64,000 bases of DNA. Origin: Lepraria neglecta. Taxonomy: Eukaryota > Ascomycota > Lecanoromycetes > Lecanorales > Stereocaulaceae. Position 1 is the first letter of the stretch, and each line of letters begins with the position of its first letter. The translations under genes and the position numbers were made by a program. Below, piece by piece: positions 42,110-53,665 of this stretch. The notes under the pieces are model-generated. The model saw only the letters and a list, made by a program, of their open reading frames with translations. It searched no databases and had not been told where the DNA came from. The stretch lies in the NCBI GenBank assembly GCA_033220425.1, contig CM065651.1, positions 3,410,001 to 3,474,000 of the forward strand, given 5' to 3'.

Positions 42110-43087
42110 CTGAGTCATGGACATGGTGAATTACGGTTTCTTTCCTCTTTTACTTATAGATTGTTCCCTTCGAACTGTCAATTTCTTCCTCGCAACATAG
42201 ATTTTAGATGTCAATATACAACATATTGAAAACTGACTAGCACTGCCACACATCTTATTACTCCGCAAAATCAACCACTCAATGCAGAGATAGAAAACGC
42301 AAAACCATTCGACTCCGCGCCGCAAACGCGGATTTAGTATGGAGCAACGCCTAAGATATCAGATGAAGAGGTGAAATATTTCTTGAGTCCTAGTGCGCGT
42401 CCCCTCGTGAACCCTTCTAGCTCTTGTGTTCGAAACATAGCCATACTCATGAACCATAAGGACGACCCTGGAGACTAGCTAAATCTTGCAATCCACGACG
42501 CTTCACGCCCTTGAAAACGAGGTTTAGGAAGAAAGAAGAAGGCCCGAGAGTCTGCAAAGCCCTGGAGTGGGATTAGAAGCTGCAGACACGACTCGTCTGG
42601 GAGATGTTTAGGAAGACAATGGCCACAGATTGTATTTGGAAATACCTCAGTGTGCTGAATCTTATGTAAGAAGAAAGGAAGGAAGAAAAGAAAGAAACAG
42701 GTCCATGATATTGCAAGTCAGCACTCCAACGCTTCCAGGTTCAAGTTACCGTGATGCGAGCGCTAGGTAGGAAACCCTACCATTCTCAACATTCGGGATG
42801 CGGTGGTGATGGTGAGGCGCAGTGGTATTCGAGGTCTGTGGGACGAATTTTGAGGCTGGCTAAGAGTGTTAGGGTTGGCTGGGGGAGTTGGGGAGGGAAA
42901 CTCAGTGGGGAAATATATTCTAGTACCCGCCGAAATGAGAGGGTGGCGCTCTGCAAATTAACAAATGTTATGAACTTTTATTGGAAGACCTATGTCCGTA
43001 TATAATTATCTATGCATATTCTACCACTCCCAACAAGCGAAACAATACCCTCATCCCCTTCGAAACCGAAATCTATACACCCGTACC
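42110..43087. other. Intergenic, convergent ends of PKS and regulator
   Basis: About 980 bases between the 3' ends of the PKS and the C6 regulator. A purine-rich stretch (aagaaaggaaggaagaaaag near 42670) stands out. No gene supported. Confidence 0.4.
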
Positions 43088-44911
43088 CTAAATATTGATA
43101 GTTCCCTTCAGAAGCACCCTCAAACTCCCCAATTTATCCCTAATGCTCTTAACGCGATCCCACTCGATCCCCAACCCAATGCGCCCATTCTCCCGCATCG
43201 TCATCTCAACAAACTGCACACTCACACTCGTCTCCAAAATGCCCTGACTCTGCGGATTCTTCTTGCTAATTCGATACCCCTCTGGCAAACCCAGGAGCAT
43301 CTCAATCTCGCCCAACACGTGCGTCGAAATCTGCAGGAGCAGTTTCACTTGGAAGTTCCGGAATTCGTCAAGGGGGACTCCGCCGACTTGGATGCCGGGG
43401 AAGATGGGAGGGGGTGGGGTTTCGCACTTGGAGGGGAGGACGGTGAGGTAGTCGTGGATCTGGGTGTAGAAGATGCTGTGCAGCCGGATGATGCGGATGT
43501 AGCAGGTCAGGAGCTGGAAGATGGTAGTCATGTCGGCAGTGACGGGTCTGGGGTCCTCTTTGATATTGGAAACGATGCTGGCTCTAGAGACGCTGCGTTT
43601 CCACTGGCAGGGTCGAGTGCGGTCGCCGGCGATGGTTGCGAAGTCGCTGAGGATGGAGGCGTTGGAGGGGGAGACGTCGTCGTCGTCGTCGGTGGGGTCG
43701 AAGACGGAGACTTTGGAGGTGGAGTGTTTGATTGAGGAGGAGGGGTAGAAAGTTGTGAGGAGGTTGAGGAAGGTGGCGGAGCTCTTTATGATGTTGCCTA
43801 CGAAGTTTTCGCGGAGGCCTAGGGAGCCGGTGGAGGTTTGGGCCTGGTGGTATTCTTCGTTTGCTATGAGCTGGGAGTAGAGGCTCATTCCAAGTTCGGA
43901 GAGCTCCTGCATTCTCCGATGCTGTGCGTCGTCGCCTGATGTTAACGACTCGGACGGAAGTCCGCTGCCTACTTCTGCAAAGTCTTTGGTCTTTGGTGTG
44001 AAGCTCGTTGAAATGAAGTTTATTGACCCTTCATCTCTCTCCCCAGCTTGAGCTCCCACATGCGCATCCCCTTGGCCGACTGCTAAGGAGGAGGACTCGG
44101 ACATTTGGTCATTCGATGTTTTGAAATGAGCGGGAATCGCGTTGCTCTCGAGGCTAGTGGACAAGGTAGTCGGTAAGGACCAATTATGACCGTAGGCGAA
44201 GGACTCAAGACCTGATTGGGTTCTTCCATTGTAAAAAGCCGTGGTACCTTCATCTGGCCAGGGCAGATCCGCAAGAGGCTCCCAGTCGGAATCATGCATG
44301 GATGAATCATTCAATGGACGGGCTAGGAATTCATCTGCTAAACTTGTATGCCCAATGTCCATGTCCCCCTCTTCATCTATTACGGTCCTTACTGATCGCG
44401 ACTGATCACAGTTATCGCCCTGCTGGCCTTCGGCGACATCATTTTCGGATCTCCCGGCGCAGACTGTCTGCTTCCTAGTCTGGCCTCCGGCGCCACTTTT
44501 TTCCCTTCCTCTCCTCTCCACAGGGGTTGAACTCGCCCAAGCCGGGGGTCTGCCCGCCCGCTTTGATGCGCTGAAGCTGCAAACAGCACCTGCCGTATTA
44601 CAGCGGATACATTTGCCATTATTAGAACCTCCGTTTTGGTCTTCGCGGAGGCATCTCAGCTTCTGCCCTCGACAGCGGTCACAGGCTGCTCTCTTGCCCT
44701 GGGTACTTTGCCGTGAACTCGGAGCTCCCATCATACCATCGCCATTAGGTCTTGATTCAATAAACATTGAGGTCATCATTGTTGGCATTGTCTGTTTGGT
44801 GTTGTTACCTGGTTTGAGATGAAGATCGTTAAAATTCACGGAAGGGCCTGTAAGGCCAGACCCTATTGCTATAGACTTGATTGTAAAAAGCATATCAGGA
44901 AGCTTTGACAT
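43088..44911 (-). CDS. Zn2Cys6 transcription factor, cluster regulator candidate
   Basis: An intact frame of 607 residues from ATG 44911, or 566 from ATG 44788 (MPTMMTSMFIES), which I think likelier since the intervening residues look like leader. The DNA-binding domain is CDRCRGQKLRCLRED, a loop, then CIRCNTAGAVCSFS: six cysteines in C-x2-C-x6-C ... C-x2-C-x6-C order, followed by a basic stretch. The middle is acidic and Ser-rich. The C-terminal third (TIFQLLTCYIRIIRLHSIFY, LLLQISTHVLGEIEMLLGLP) resembles the AflR-like regulatory region of aflatoxin-type regulators. Position next to the PKS makes it the probable pathway activator. A possible short intron lies between the two candidate starts. 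Confidence 0.88.
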   Translation of the reverse strand: MSKLPDMLFTIKSIAIGSGLTGPSVNFNDLHLKPGNNTKQTMPTMMTSMFIESRPNGDGMMGAPSSRQSTQGKRAACDRCRGQKLRCLREDQNGGSNNGKCIRCNTAGAVCSFSASKRAGRPPAWASSTPVERRGREKSGAGGQTRKQTVCAGRSENDVAEGQQGDNCDQSRSVRTVIDEEGDMDIGHTSLADEFLARPLNDSSMHDSDWEPLADLPWPDEGTTAFYNGRTQSGLESFAYGHNWSLPTTLSTSLESNAIPAHFKTSNDQMSESSSLAVGQGDAHVGAQAGERDEGSINFISTSFTPKTKDFAEVGSGLPSESLTSGDDAQHRRMQELSELGMSLYSQLIANEEYHQAQTSTGSLGLRENFVGNIIKSSATFLNLLTTFYPSSSIKHSTSKVSVFDPTDDDDDVSPSNASILSDFATIAGDRTRPCQWKRSVSRASIVSNIKEDPRPVTADMTTIFQLLTCYIRIIRLHSIFYTQIHDYLTVLPSKCETPPPPIFPGIQVGGVPLDEFRNFQVKLLLQISTHVLGEIEMLLGLPEGYRISKKNPQSQGILETSVSVQFVEMTMRENGRIGLGIEWDRVKSIRDKLGSLRVLLKGTINI

Positions 44912-45826
44912 GCAGCCAAGATTCAGCACCCAATCATCTACTAATACTAGTCAACGAGAGTCGATCCCAGATCTACGAAGCTCAGAAAGGCTTGCACGGT
45001 GCACAGCGTATCATCTAAGCTCGAAATGACGCAGATCGCGGGTAGGCACTCTATGCAATCGAAAGGGACATAGATCTCCTATATGCCTGTTAGACCACTC
45101 CGTAGTCTAAGCGCCCTGAAACCTAAAATGCTTAAATGCGAATCCACAGCCTAAAAGTCGAATATCTCTGGGTACGGAGGTATTCGCGCAAACTTTCTAC
45201 TCGTCGATCGTAGGAGATAGCTCCTATAATCCAGCCATACAGATGGGCCATTCCAACGGGGTTTTGATTCCGACTCTAACTCCTGCGAGTTAACGACGTT
45301 TCCCTCCATGATCCCTTTCTTATCTCAGCTACTTGAGCCAACCAAGATGATACTGTTTACTGCATAGACTTAAATGATAAGCTTACCTGCAGGAGGTTGT
45401 GGACAGCTGGCATGCGTATGTCCAGGTCCCCTGCCTCGCACGAGTATTTCCGCAATATACTGATGAAACTTAATTGGCGTGGTGAGAGGATGGAGAAGTA
45501 TTTTAGCATATAGCGACGTTATTAATGGCCGCTAGAGTTAACCCCCCGCGAGAATTTGGGCTCAATTGCATAATTCCGGGGTCCGTTTCAGCTGATATTA
45601 GCGGTATTCCGGGGGGTCGCTGCTATTGATAGCGTAGTAAAGACTATTTACTAATTCTACTAGAATTAGCGAGCGTTATTTACTAATCCCGCTGATAGCT
45701 AATTTTAGTCCTATCCGCGCGCCTAGTAAATCGGAAGCTCCTCCCAGTAAGATTTAGGAAACGCCGATACCCTCTACTCTCTACTACGTCAACAAAATCG
45801 AACGTGGCCCGAACGTGGCCCCAGAT
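44912..45826. other. Non-coding, A/T-rich decayed stretch
   Basis: About 900 bases upstream of the regulator. The proximal part should hold its promoter. From about 45500 the sequence has repeated ttactaat and ctaattttag words and a palindromic attctactagaat, consistent with transition-mutated repeat DNA. No gene. Confidence 0.45.
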
Positions 45827-45920
45827 GTAAGGGTTGTGCTCCGGGCCAGAGCTACCTCTAAGCCATAAGGGCAAAAGTCAACAATGCTTGGCCCGCTACC
45901 CGAGCGGCCTTATTAGGGCC
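45827..45920 (+). repeat. 95-bp duplicated block, copy 1
   Basis: It shares ttgtgctccgggccagagct, the segment aatgcttggcccgctacccg and cttattagggcc with 46434-46529, in direct orientation with only scattered, mostly transitional differences. The function is unknown. Confidence 0.7.
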
Positions 45921-46081
45921 CTTATAGGGTACGTCCCGAGCGGATTCTATTACTCCCCCTCTAGGGGACTCGTCTTCGAGGCCCGGGTATGCAAAAGCTG
46001 AACTTCCCCCATAATAGCGCCACTGCAGCGCCTGCTATCGGGTCGCAAGGCCCCGGAGCTACCTCACTAAGGCCCAGCTAA

Positions 46082-46294
46082 GGCGCCCGCAGGGCACCTC
46101 CAAGCTGGCCAATCAGCGCGATCCAGGCTCAAGCTGGGGCCCCGCAGGGCGCCTCCAAGCTGACCAATCAGCGCGATCCAATGCCAAGCTGGGGCCCCCG
46201 CAGGGCGCCTCCAAGCTGGCCAATCAGCGCGATCCAGGCTCAACGTGGGGCGCCCCGCAGGACGCCTCCAAGCTAGCCAATCACAGCCTAGTTA
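46082..46294 (+). repeat. Tandem array of 55-57 bp, four units
   Basis: Units begin at about 46082, 46137, 46193 and 46250 with periods of 55, 56 and 57. Each contains cgcagg(g/a)c(g/a)cctccaagct followed by g(g/a)ccaatcagcgcgatcc; the last unit is degenerate. Every unit carries a CCAATCA word, the consensus of the fungal CCAAT-binding complex, but there is no gene directly next to it. It is GC-rich compared with the flanks. Confidence 0.85.
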
Positions 46295-46433
46295 AGGCGT
46301 CCCCTAACTGGTGAAAATCCCTCTGGCGAAAATCCCTCAGAAAAAAATCCTTCAGAATTCATACCCACTCCGGGGCTCGAACCCTCGATCTTTCGAGCGG
46401 TCTTTGGGCCGGAGTTTAGGGCCAAGCATTATT

Positions 46434-46529
46434 GTAAGAGTTGTGCTCCGGGCCAGAGCTACCCCTAAGCCATGGGGGCATAAGTTAACAATGCTTGGCC
46501 CGCTACCCGAACGGCCCTTATTAGGGTCC
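46434..46529 (+). repeat. 95-bp duplicated block, copy 2
   Basis: Direct copy of 45827-45920, about 607 bases away. Immediately before it, the minus strand has gggttcgagcccc (46372-46384), which matches the pol III B-box consensus, so the block may belong to a tRNA-derived SINE. A convincing A-box or tRNA fold is missing. Confidence 0.65.
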
Positions 46530-46781
46530 AGACGCCCGAGCGCCCAGCGCCGCACGGGCGCCTCACCCAGAACCAGTTCGACGTACGCTCGGGCCACGCC
46601 AGTTACTACTTAGGGCGCCCCATGTGACGCTCGGGCCAACTTTTAATTAGTGTAAGATAGCGGCGGAAACCCGCTAACTAGTCTCGTAGCCACCCGAGGC
46701 TAGTCCCTATAGTCCCTTGGCAAGCCCCTACGGGCGCATACTGCTGCACCCTAATACCGCTGTCGCGCACCGCTGTAGCAA

Positions 46782-46851
46782 CGCTGTCGTGACGTTTTCG
46801 TGACGTTGTCGTGACGTTGGTCGTGACGGCGTCGTAGCGTTGTCGGAACGC
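46782..46851 (+). repeat. Short tandem tgacgtt-type repeat
   Basis: tgacg recurs at 46790, 46801, 46812 and 46824 (periods 11, 11, 12) within gtcgtgacgtt units, with decaying units at both ends. The core TGACGT resembles a bZIP half-site. It lies in repeat DNA with no adjacent gene, so function is doubtful. Confidence 0.65.
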
Positions 46852-47109
46852 CTAGGTACATCACCCCGCGAGAAATCGCCCGAATCGATCGATTCCAGCA
46901 CCGCGTTGGGAGTAACCCCCGGGGCTGCTCCACGGGGTGGTTCCCGAGCTGGATCATCGAACATCAAAAAAAAAATAGGGCTGAAAGCACGTGACTTGGC
47001 CCGAGGGGGCGCTCGGGGCGTCCGAAGTAGCTCGCGCTTTGGCCCGAGGCTACGGGGCCGGGTTCGATTTTGCCGACGCTATCTTCTTTCTACTAACAGA
47101 TTATCGCGA

Positions 47110-47806
47110 CTTTCGGAGGTATTCCGCACTTGCAGCCAATCAGATTACTCCTATGGAACTACTCAACTGCCTTCTTCGGCCTAGCGCGCCAAGCCGCACC
47201 CTATTAAAATCCAACCGTATACCGCAACTGCTTCGCAACAGTGCCCGTGCCATCTCTTCTTCTAATAACAGAATATGAGGAAATTCGGAGGGTATTCCGC
47301 GCTTGCAGCCAATCAGAATGGCTCTATACTTCGAGACTTCTTTGCCTGAACTGCCTTCTTCGGTTAGCACGCCAAGCCGTACCCCATCAAAATCCGAGCG
47401 CGCATCGGAACTTCTTCGCAGCATTGCCCCGCGCCACATACGTCATATGATATCATGATAATTTCATAAGTTTTGGAACTAAGTATGCGCTTTCTAATGC
47501 CGTCAAACTTTTCAAAATCGGCCCATTTACGCAAAAGTTATGGCTAAAAGAAGCGTTTTCGCCATGTTTTGCAGGCAGCGTGGCAAATGCCAAGCATTAA
47601 GCTTGGCGGCCCCTGGACCCTGGAACATCAAAAGTTAGCAATGCCCCGCGCCATATACGTCATATGATATCGATGAAATCTGACGATGTTTTGGAACCAA
47701 GCATGCGCTTTCCAACGCCGTTCGAATTTCGAAATTTGGCTAAGATTTGGCTAAGGAAAGCTTAAAAAATATGGTTTTGCCTGCGGAGTTCCCTAAAGCT
47801 GTGAGA
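47110..47806. repeat. Degenerate relative of the 2.3-kb TIR element interior
   Basis: ttgcagccaatcaga with flanking tattccgc, the 248-bp subunit words (tttacgcaaaagttatgg, gaagcgttttcgcc, ccaagcattaagcttggc) and the end module (gaaatttggctaagatttgg ... tgcggagttccctaaagctg) recur here in the same order as at 26780-27560. The tgcagccaatcag module is itself duplicated (about 47130 and 47305). The terminal inverted repeats are not seen, so this is a truncated or nested copy. Confidence 0.75.
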
Positions 47807-48674
47807 AGCTGTGCTTTACGAAGCAGGCATTGTTTCGGAACCTCTGCTATACATAGCATCACGATGGATGTTAGAATCGATTTTTGGGCGTTTCTCTGGG
47901 TGTCATGTATTTCACAACGCCAATTTCCAGGGCGTTTTTCTGTACAATTTTCTTCATCGACTATCTCAAGGCATGCTAGGGTTTATTTTTGGGGCGTTTC
48001 TCTGGGTATTTCTGTTTCACGGCGTTACTCTGTTATTTTCTTGGATATCTTCGAATGTAGATACTTAATTTACTATTGGGCCAATTCCAACCAATCCCGT
48101 ACAAAACCTAGTATAGATTGTAGTAAATCGTAATCTGGCCACAAGGCAAATCGCGGTCTGGGAGTTTGCCTCAAGTCGCCACACGATGCTGCTGATCGGG
48201 CCAATAATGAACGTCCACCAACGTCCCATCTTTCTCCACACAATGCGTCTAGTCTAATTTTAGACGTCATTGGTGGCACATTTAGGGATTGAAGAATTGA
48301 AGGATTTCAACTGTAAGGTAACATCGGCAGCAAGCTTCTTCACAGCATGTATTTCACTAAACGCTCTGACTCAACATCTCCGCAGCCAGCAATTGTAGGA
48401 ATGAGGGAATACTGGGCAGGGGGTGGCGGTAAAGCAGAAACTCTTGCTGATTGATCCGCTGACTGAATGATATCCGGCAAGATTGGTAGCATACCCAATT
48501 CACGGCATAGATATCTCGATGATCTTTGGCCACAACACCCTCCTAGAGAGCGGGATCGAAATGAAGGCAGCTTACGCACGTAAGATCCTCAGAAAATTTC
48601 GAGCGTTGATCCAGTGAAGGCGTTAAAGCTTTCTGCGTGCGGAAGCGAAACACCGGATTCGGCAATTCCGAAGG
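47807..48674. other. Intergenic repeat-flanking DNA
   Basis: About 870 bases between the decayed element and repeat copy C. ggcgtttctctgggt occurs twice (near 47888 and 47993), a small direct duplication. No supported gene. Confidence 0.4.
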
Positions 48675-49057
48675 TTAGTGTTCTCACTCCTGAAGCTATA
48701 CGCACCGGCACAAGTGGATATGTAAATAGATGATTGGGCGGTCCAACGCCAGGGCTAGCAAGCCTAGAAAGGCCACAACAGGTGCCCCAGCGCTAGAAAA
48801 CTCCCATGCCTAGGCGGCATAGACCTGGAGTGTAGATAGGCTATATATAGGCTATGTATAAGGTGCGGGTGGGCGGGAAAGAACTGCTATGGCTCTGAAA
48901 GAGATGAACTCGACTGAAGAGCCAACTGCTGGTGGGATGCTCATACAAATAGTACTCTCAGGAAGCACGGATCTCTCGCTATGGCCCATGGTCATGGCGC
49001 ATGGCTGAAACCGCATCTGATCATGAGACACACTAATCCACAGTCCCACTGTAGCGA
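48675..49057. repeat. 383-bp dispersed repeat, copy C (least mutated)
   Basis: Full-length copy with ends ttagtgttctcactcctgaa and tagcga. It keeps cpg-rich and ca-rich words that are TA-rich in copy A, so it is closest to the ancestor. It contains internal tataggctatatataggcta-like direct words near 48838-48858. No recognisable protein domain. Confidence 0.8.
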
Positions 49058-52000
49058 GCTTTATTGGCGTGCTCCGGACAACAAAGCAAATGCTTTAGCA
49101 TATGTGCTTGCTAATCAGTTCGTATAAGAAGAACCATGTTCATTGCATACTATTGCTAACTCTATGGAGTCGCGTGCAGAAAAGTAAATATACTTTTCGT
49201 GCGCGAAATACTACGCTAACCGCTTTAGGCTTAGTGCAAGGGGCACCGCCAGAGATTCCACCACATAATGCTAACGAAATGACCAACGCTTTCGTCCTCG
49301 AGGACATCTTTTGTAAGCCTTGAACGTAATACAGACCTCTTATCTCCAATAATACGCCCAGGTCTACGCAGTGGCTGTCAAAACGCTGCTGCTTGACCGA
49401 CATCTCGTTCAAGTCTCATTCCCACGTCTTCACCAACAATTCTATTCTAGGCAGAAGTCTCCGGAGCTTCATTCCGTTGTAGTTTCGCCACTAATTGAGT
49501 TTTGTTGTTGTAGTGACGGTGCTGCATCTGATCATGGTCTTACGAGATTAGCCTTGAGCTCAGACCAGTTCTCGAAGCTTCACCCCTGATGCTGGGTCGT
49601 GGATCATCCTCTGGCCCTTGTTCCGATTGGCTTGCACAAAGAAGCGGCTTGTTAGTGACACGGTGACGTACCGAAACATTTCTATCAGAGATCTGCATGA
49701 GCCTTGTTTTGCTAAGCCAATTACTCAAATCTTCACGCGTGGTCGAAGCAACCTCGGAAGATCTTTCATGCCAAATGCGCCAGAATTTATGGGACGTCGA
49801 AACCGTTACAGGCAGGAAGCCTTGAAATAAGGGTAATCATACTGGAATTCTCGTTCCCACAATTACACGCAGCTAGCTTTGCGATATTGGCATTCGTAGC
49901 ACCATTGATACAAGCCACAGATAGATCGGACAGCACGAATTTGAGATCGATAGGCAGCTGTTGTCAAAGTGGGTCATCTGCACCATGTTTACGTATGACC
50001 AATATTCTACTCAGGCTACTGACTACCTCTGCACCAACGGCAGGAGCTCTCGTAACACTCTCGGAAGGTCTTTGTGGTGTAGAAATGCCGAGAGTAAACG
50101 CTCGATTGAACAGTGAAATGAAGGGGTTTGTGGTGCAGGGCCTTGCATGATCGATCCCTTGCTTACAACGCGGATTCTCTTTCTTCACCTTTGAAGATAA
50201 GCTTTGCTGCAAGCTCGGAGCACCTTTGAGTCATGAGGTTGGCAGTCATTCTTGTTTCATAGCATAGTGACGAGTCTGAGGATCTCGATCCAGGGCTACC
50301 TAGAACCAATATCTCGCCCAGGAAATTGTTCCTCTGCCTTTTCTGCAATGAGAACCTTCGCTGCAAGCCCTGACGGACCTTGAGATATAGAGCTGCGATT
50401 AATATACGCACAGTAGAAGGCCCGGGACTCTCAAGAATGGCTTAGAAATGACCAACATCTCCCTCAGACCGCCATTTCCAAACTTCACTTGTAGAAGCTC
50501 CCTTCGTGGCAATTTCGGAGCTTCATTCCAGTGTGACATTGTCAATAATAGACCTCTTTTAGCAGTGATAGGCAGGAGCCCGCCAATGAGGGCCACAGCT
50601 GACACAACATCTTGCTAGCGTGTTTTGCCGACCCGTTTTTCTTCCTGCCTACGTCACTGCCTCTACAAGATCACCGGGTGTCGAGACTTCCTTGAATTCA
50701 TCGTTGAGGACAGAGGGTTGAGATACTCGGGAGTATATATTCAGAGGATTCTCCTCTCCTTTCTCTTTCTTCCATCAAGCCTCCAGCACAACAAGCCAGA
50801 TCCAAGATCTGCCTCCTCCACCGCTGTGCCTCATCAACACCAGAGCTGTTTATGCAAGCTCATAAACTTCTATCATCATCATTCTTAAGCCCTTACATCA
50901 TTTCTTCAACCTTTATACGGTCGAATCAAAGGCTTAAGTCAGCAGTGCCCAAGCTCAACAACATCCTCTTCCTCCTTCACCTCCAATACAGTGTCGAAGA
51001 CACTTCGTTCATCATAATCATGAAATTTTGTCGTTATTCTCTTATGCTGTTTACGGTCGGACTCAAGGTCTGACTCGGAAGTGCCAAAGATCAACAGCTT
51101 CCTCCTCTTCCTCAAACACATCCTCCTCTTTTGCCTTCCCCACGTTACGAACAAAGCATCGAGCAAGCAAACACCATCAACGTGTATTGTCAAGTACATC
51201 CTTCCAGACTGCAGTCCGACCGTCAAGCCAGCAGCTGCGAAGTATTTGCTGTTGTTTGTCATCAAAGGTGAGTGAACCCTCGACAATCAACTGCACCCTC
51301 GCTCAACACCTCAGGGCTCCTCTTCTCATGAAAAATCTTCAACAAAAAGTCCAAGAGCACCAATAATCATGTGCAAGCACACTTAACAACAACTTGCTAT
51401 CTTTGTTTAGTCTCCAACAGTATGTACTTAACCCCGCCCTTCCCTCACACCATCGAGTAAACGTTGTTTGCAAGACTCTGCTTCAGCAGTATTTACTTTT
51501 CCTCCTTCTCTGACATCTACTCTGGCCTTCTAATACTTCGAACACATTAGCGGATAGGATTACTGGCAGAAGATGTTAGCTTCAGGATGATCCAACCCTG
51601 TGTCTGAATCTAAGTTGACCATGTCGCCATCTACCCCCATCTGACCCATCTTTAGATGGATCTCAAGGATTTAATCACAGATATAGATGGGAGCTGGCGA
51701 AGGAGCGAGTTGAAAAGCCCGCTTGCCTGTTGCGCTCGGCGATGACAAGCTTCATCCAGCAGTACACACTAGTAAGTAAACAGATCCTCAATTCCTCAGG
51801 ACTTCTCTTTCTTTTACTAACTTTGAACTTGAACTTCTAGAGTCCTTCAACCAAACGCACGATATACTTATACCCTCCCTTCCTCATGAGCATAATGCTT
51901 CGTTGCAGCACACGACCTACCGGGCGGTCCAGACTTTAGCAGCCTAAGCTCAATCACCTGATCAGCCACTATTGTCGTCTGGGAAGAGAGCTGGCATGAT

Positions 52001-52454
52001 GCTGTAATATATTGACTTCAATATCGACAATTGAGCCAAGCTGCAGATGTGGAGACTCGGCTACCGCTTCAGCCATAACAGGTTGGGCCAAAGTACCGGC
52101 AGAATTTGGCCGTTGGTCGTCCTGCGAGGTGAGCTCAAATCTTTTATCGTCTGTGACTGGTGCTGATCTTATTATTGTCCCGGCAGAGCTGTCTCCCAAC
52201 ATGAGATACAAGACTCAACTGCTTTATAATCGAGCACCCTCTTTACCACCACCATCCTCCGGTGCAAGGGGGATCAGGCTGGGATCAAACCGGCTGTTGG
52301 CTCTTGAACATCAATGCTGGATCAACCAACTAGTAAAGAGTCTACTATAAGATATCTTTTACTGGTATATATAAAAATTAAAAAAGAGATGGTTGGATTC
52401 GGGGTAAGTAAAGCCCATCATACTGATGTTCCATCTCATGGCTAATTCTTCAAG
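49058..52454. other. No supported gene; scattered short open frames
   Basis: About 3.4 kb without an intact gene. Features seen: related words cggagcttcattcc at 49462 and 50517, a CT-rich stretch with atcatcatt and ctttctctttcttcc words around 50750-50900 that looks like a fungal 5' untranslated region, and intron-like GT...AG segments near 51260-51420. No product can be named. Confidence 0.4.
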
Positions 52455-52711
52455 ATGGTAAATGCTTTGTCAAGATTCGACATACTACTGGCAGGGTGTC
52501 CTGTGCAAGGCGTATCCTCGCAAGCATCGCATGCACAGCTCTCTTCGGCCTCACTCCAGATTGCAGAGGTAACATCGGCTTGAACGATGACAGCGGCTGG
52601 AGTGAAGGCCACCCTCATTACCATTGATGGAGTATACTCCCCTGCCAAAGAGACTATCGCGCAGAGACAAAGGGAACTAGCACAATGTCAAAGGTTCTTA
52701 CAGAATTGAGG
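52455..52711 (+). pseudogene. Coding-like fragment with one stop
   Basis: From ATG 52455 the frame reads MVNALSRFDILLAGCPVQGV and SSASLQIAEVTSA, then TGA, and continues in the same frame as AAGVKATLITIDGVYSPAKE and QRQRELAQCQRFLQN to a second TGA. The composition is protein-like on both sides of the first stop. A CGA-to-TGA change would explain it. Unknown function. Confidence 0.4.
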
Positions 52712-52943
52712 ATTGTCCAATCTTCTGGATCGAAAGCCAAATTCCGTTTATATGGAGTATACAGCCAGATGGCAAAATGATGCATGCCATGACCTAGTTT
52801 CGGTAAGGGTCACTCACCGAGCCAAAGCTTTGACGCGTTCCCGGCTCATTGAACGCTCAGCTTATGGGCTACGCACGATTAGCGCCAAGTTAAGAAGGTA
52901 TGAGAAATACTTTAACGGAGGAACACTCGGATGCCAGCCAAGC

Positions 52944-53217
52944 TCATCCAGATGTTGAAGTCGACCAACTCTCTTGGGCAAAGGCCCAGTACGGAACCTC
53001 GACTGCGCATCCCGCCAGCAACTGGCATGGAGTGGGAGGTTGGGAGGGCAGGCGACGATCTGGAGAATATGAAGAATCCTCCGGATCAATGGCGGACAAA
53101 AGCACCGGATCACTGGTGCGCCCGCTGGTGGGGTGGCGAAGGAGCCCGATCCGTGGGGAAACGACAATTCCCCCGGGGTTGTGAGTGTGCCACTCCATGT
53201 GGAGTGGCTTGGGGGCC
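52944..53217 (+). pseudogene. Trp-rich domain fragment (DHWCARWWGG)
   Basis: A plus-strand frame reads EVGRAGDDLENMKNPPDQWR and then APDHWCARWWGGEGA, with clustered Trp and Cys unlike random sequence. A related DNA word (ggatcac...gctggtgggg / gatcacaa...ggagatggtgggg) recurs at 60590-60630, suggesting a duplicated exon. No start or full gene could be assigned. Confidence 0.35.
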
Positions 53218-53665
53218 CTCTTCTTGAACTTGTCTCCTACACAATCATTCGGACAGTCATCTTTTTGAGGAAGGAAGTTTGATCCTACGGCACTGAACGT
53301 TCATCTACAAGAAGGAGAACGACAACAACGACCGCGTGGCTCCGTTCGAGACCGGAGCCGGCTATCCTAATACCACTAGATGTCTTCAACGAGAAGAGGA
53401 GAAAGCTTACTGCTATTACGGGGACGAATCACTACGCCCTGGAACAAGCGCGCCAGGCTTGGGACTGTCAGGGATGGGGTACGGTGGTGGCGGAGTGCGA
53501 TACATGGCTCCGCAGTTCGGGAGCATCAAAACTCATCGAGAGCATTTGGACTGCAGAGACCGAGAGCGATCTCGCAAACCCGCTCGCAATCCGCTAGCAT
53601 TGGTATTCCTTCTCTCCGCTTTAGTTGCCACCTATACAAGCTGGAAACAATAACGAAGAGCCAAA

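Noticed and set aside
43263-43748. Long plus-strand frames opposite the zinc-cluster regulator
   Set aside because: They are Gly/Val-rich shadows of the regulator's Ser/Asp-rich coding strand and have no homology signature.
46352-46440. A tRNA gene on the minus strand suggested by gggttcgagcccc
   Set aside because: The T-stem has mismatches and no matching acceptor, D-arm or A-box could be found, so only a tRNA-derived remnant is considered.
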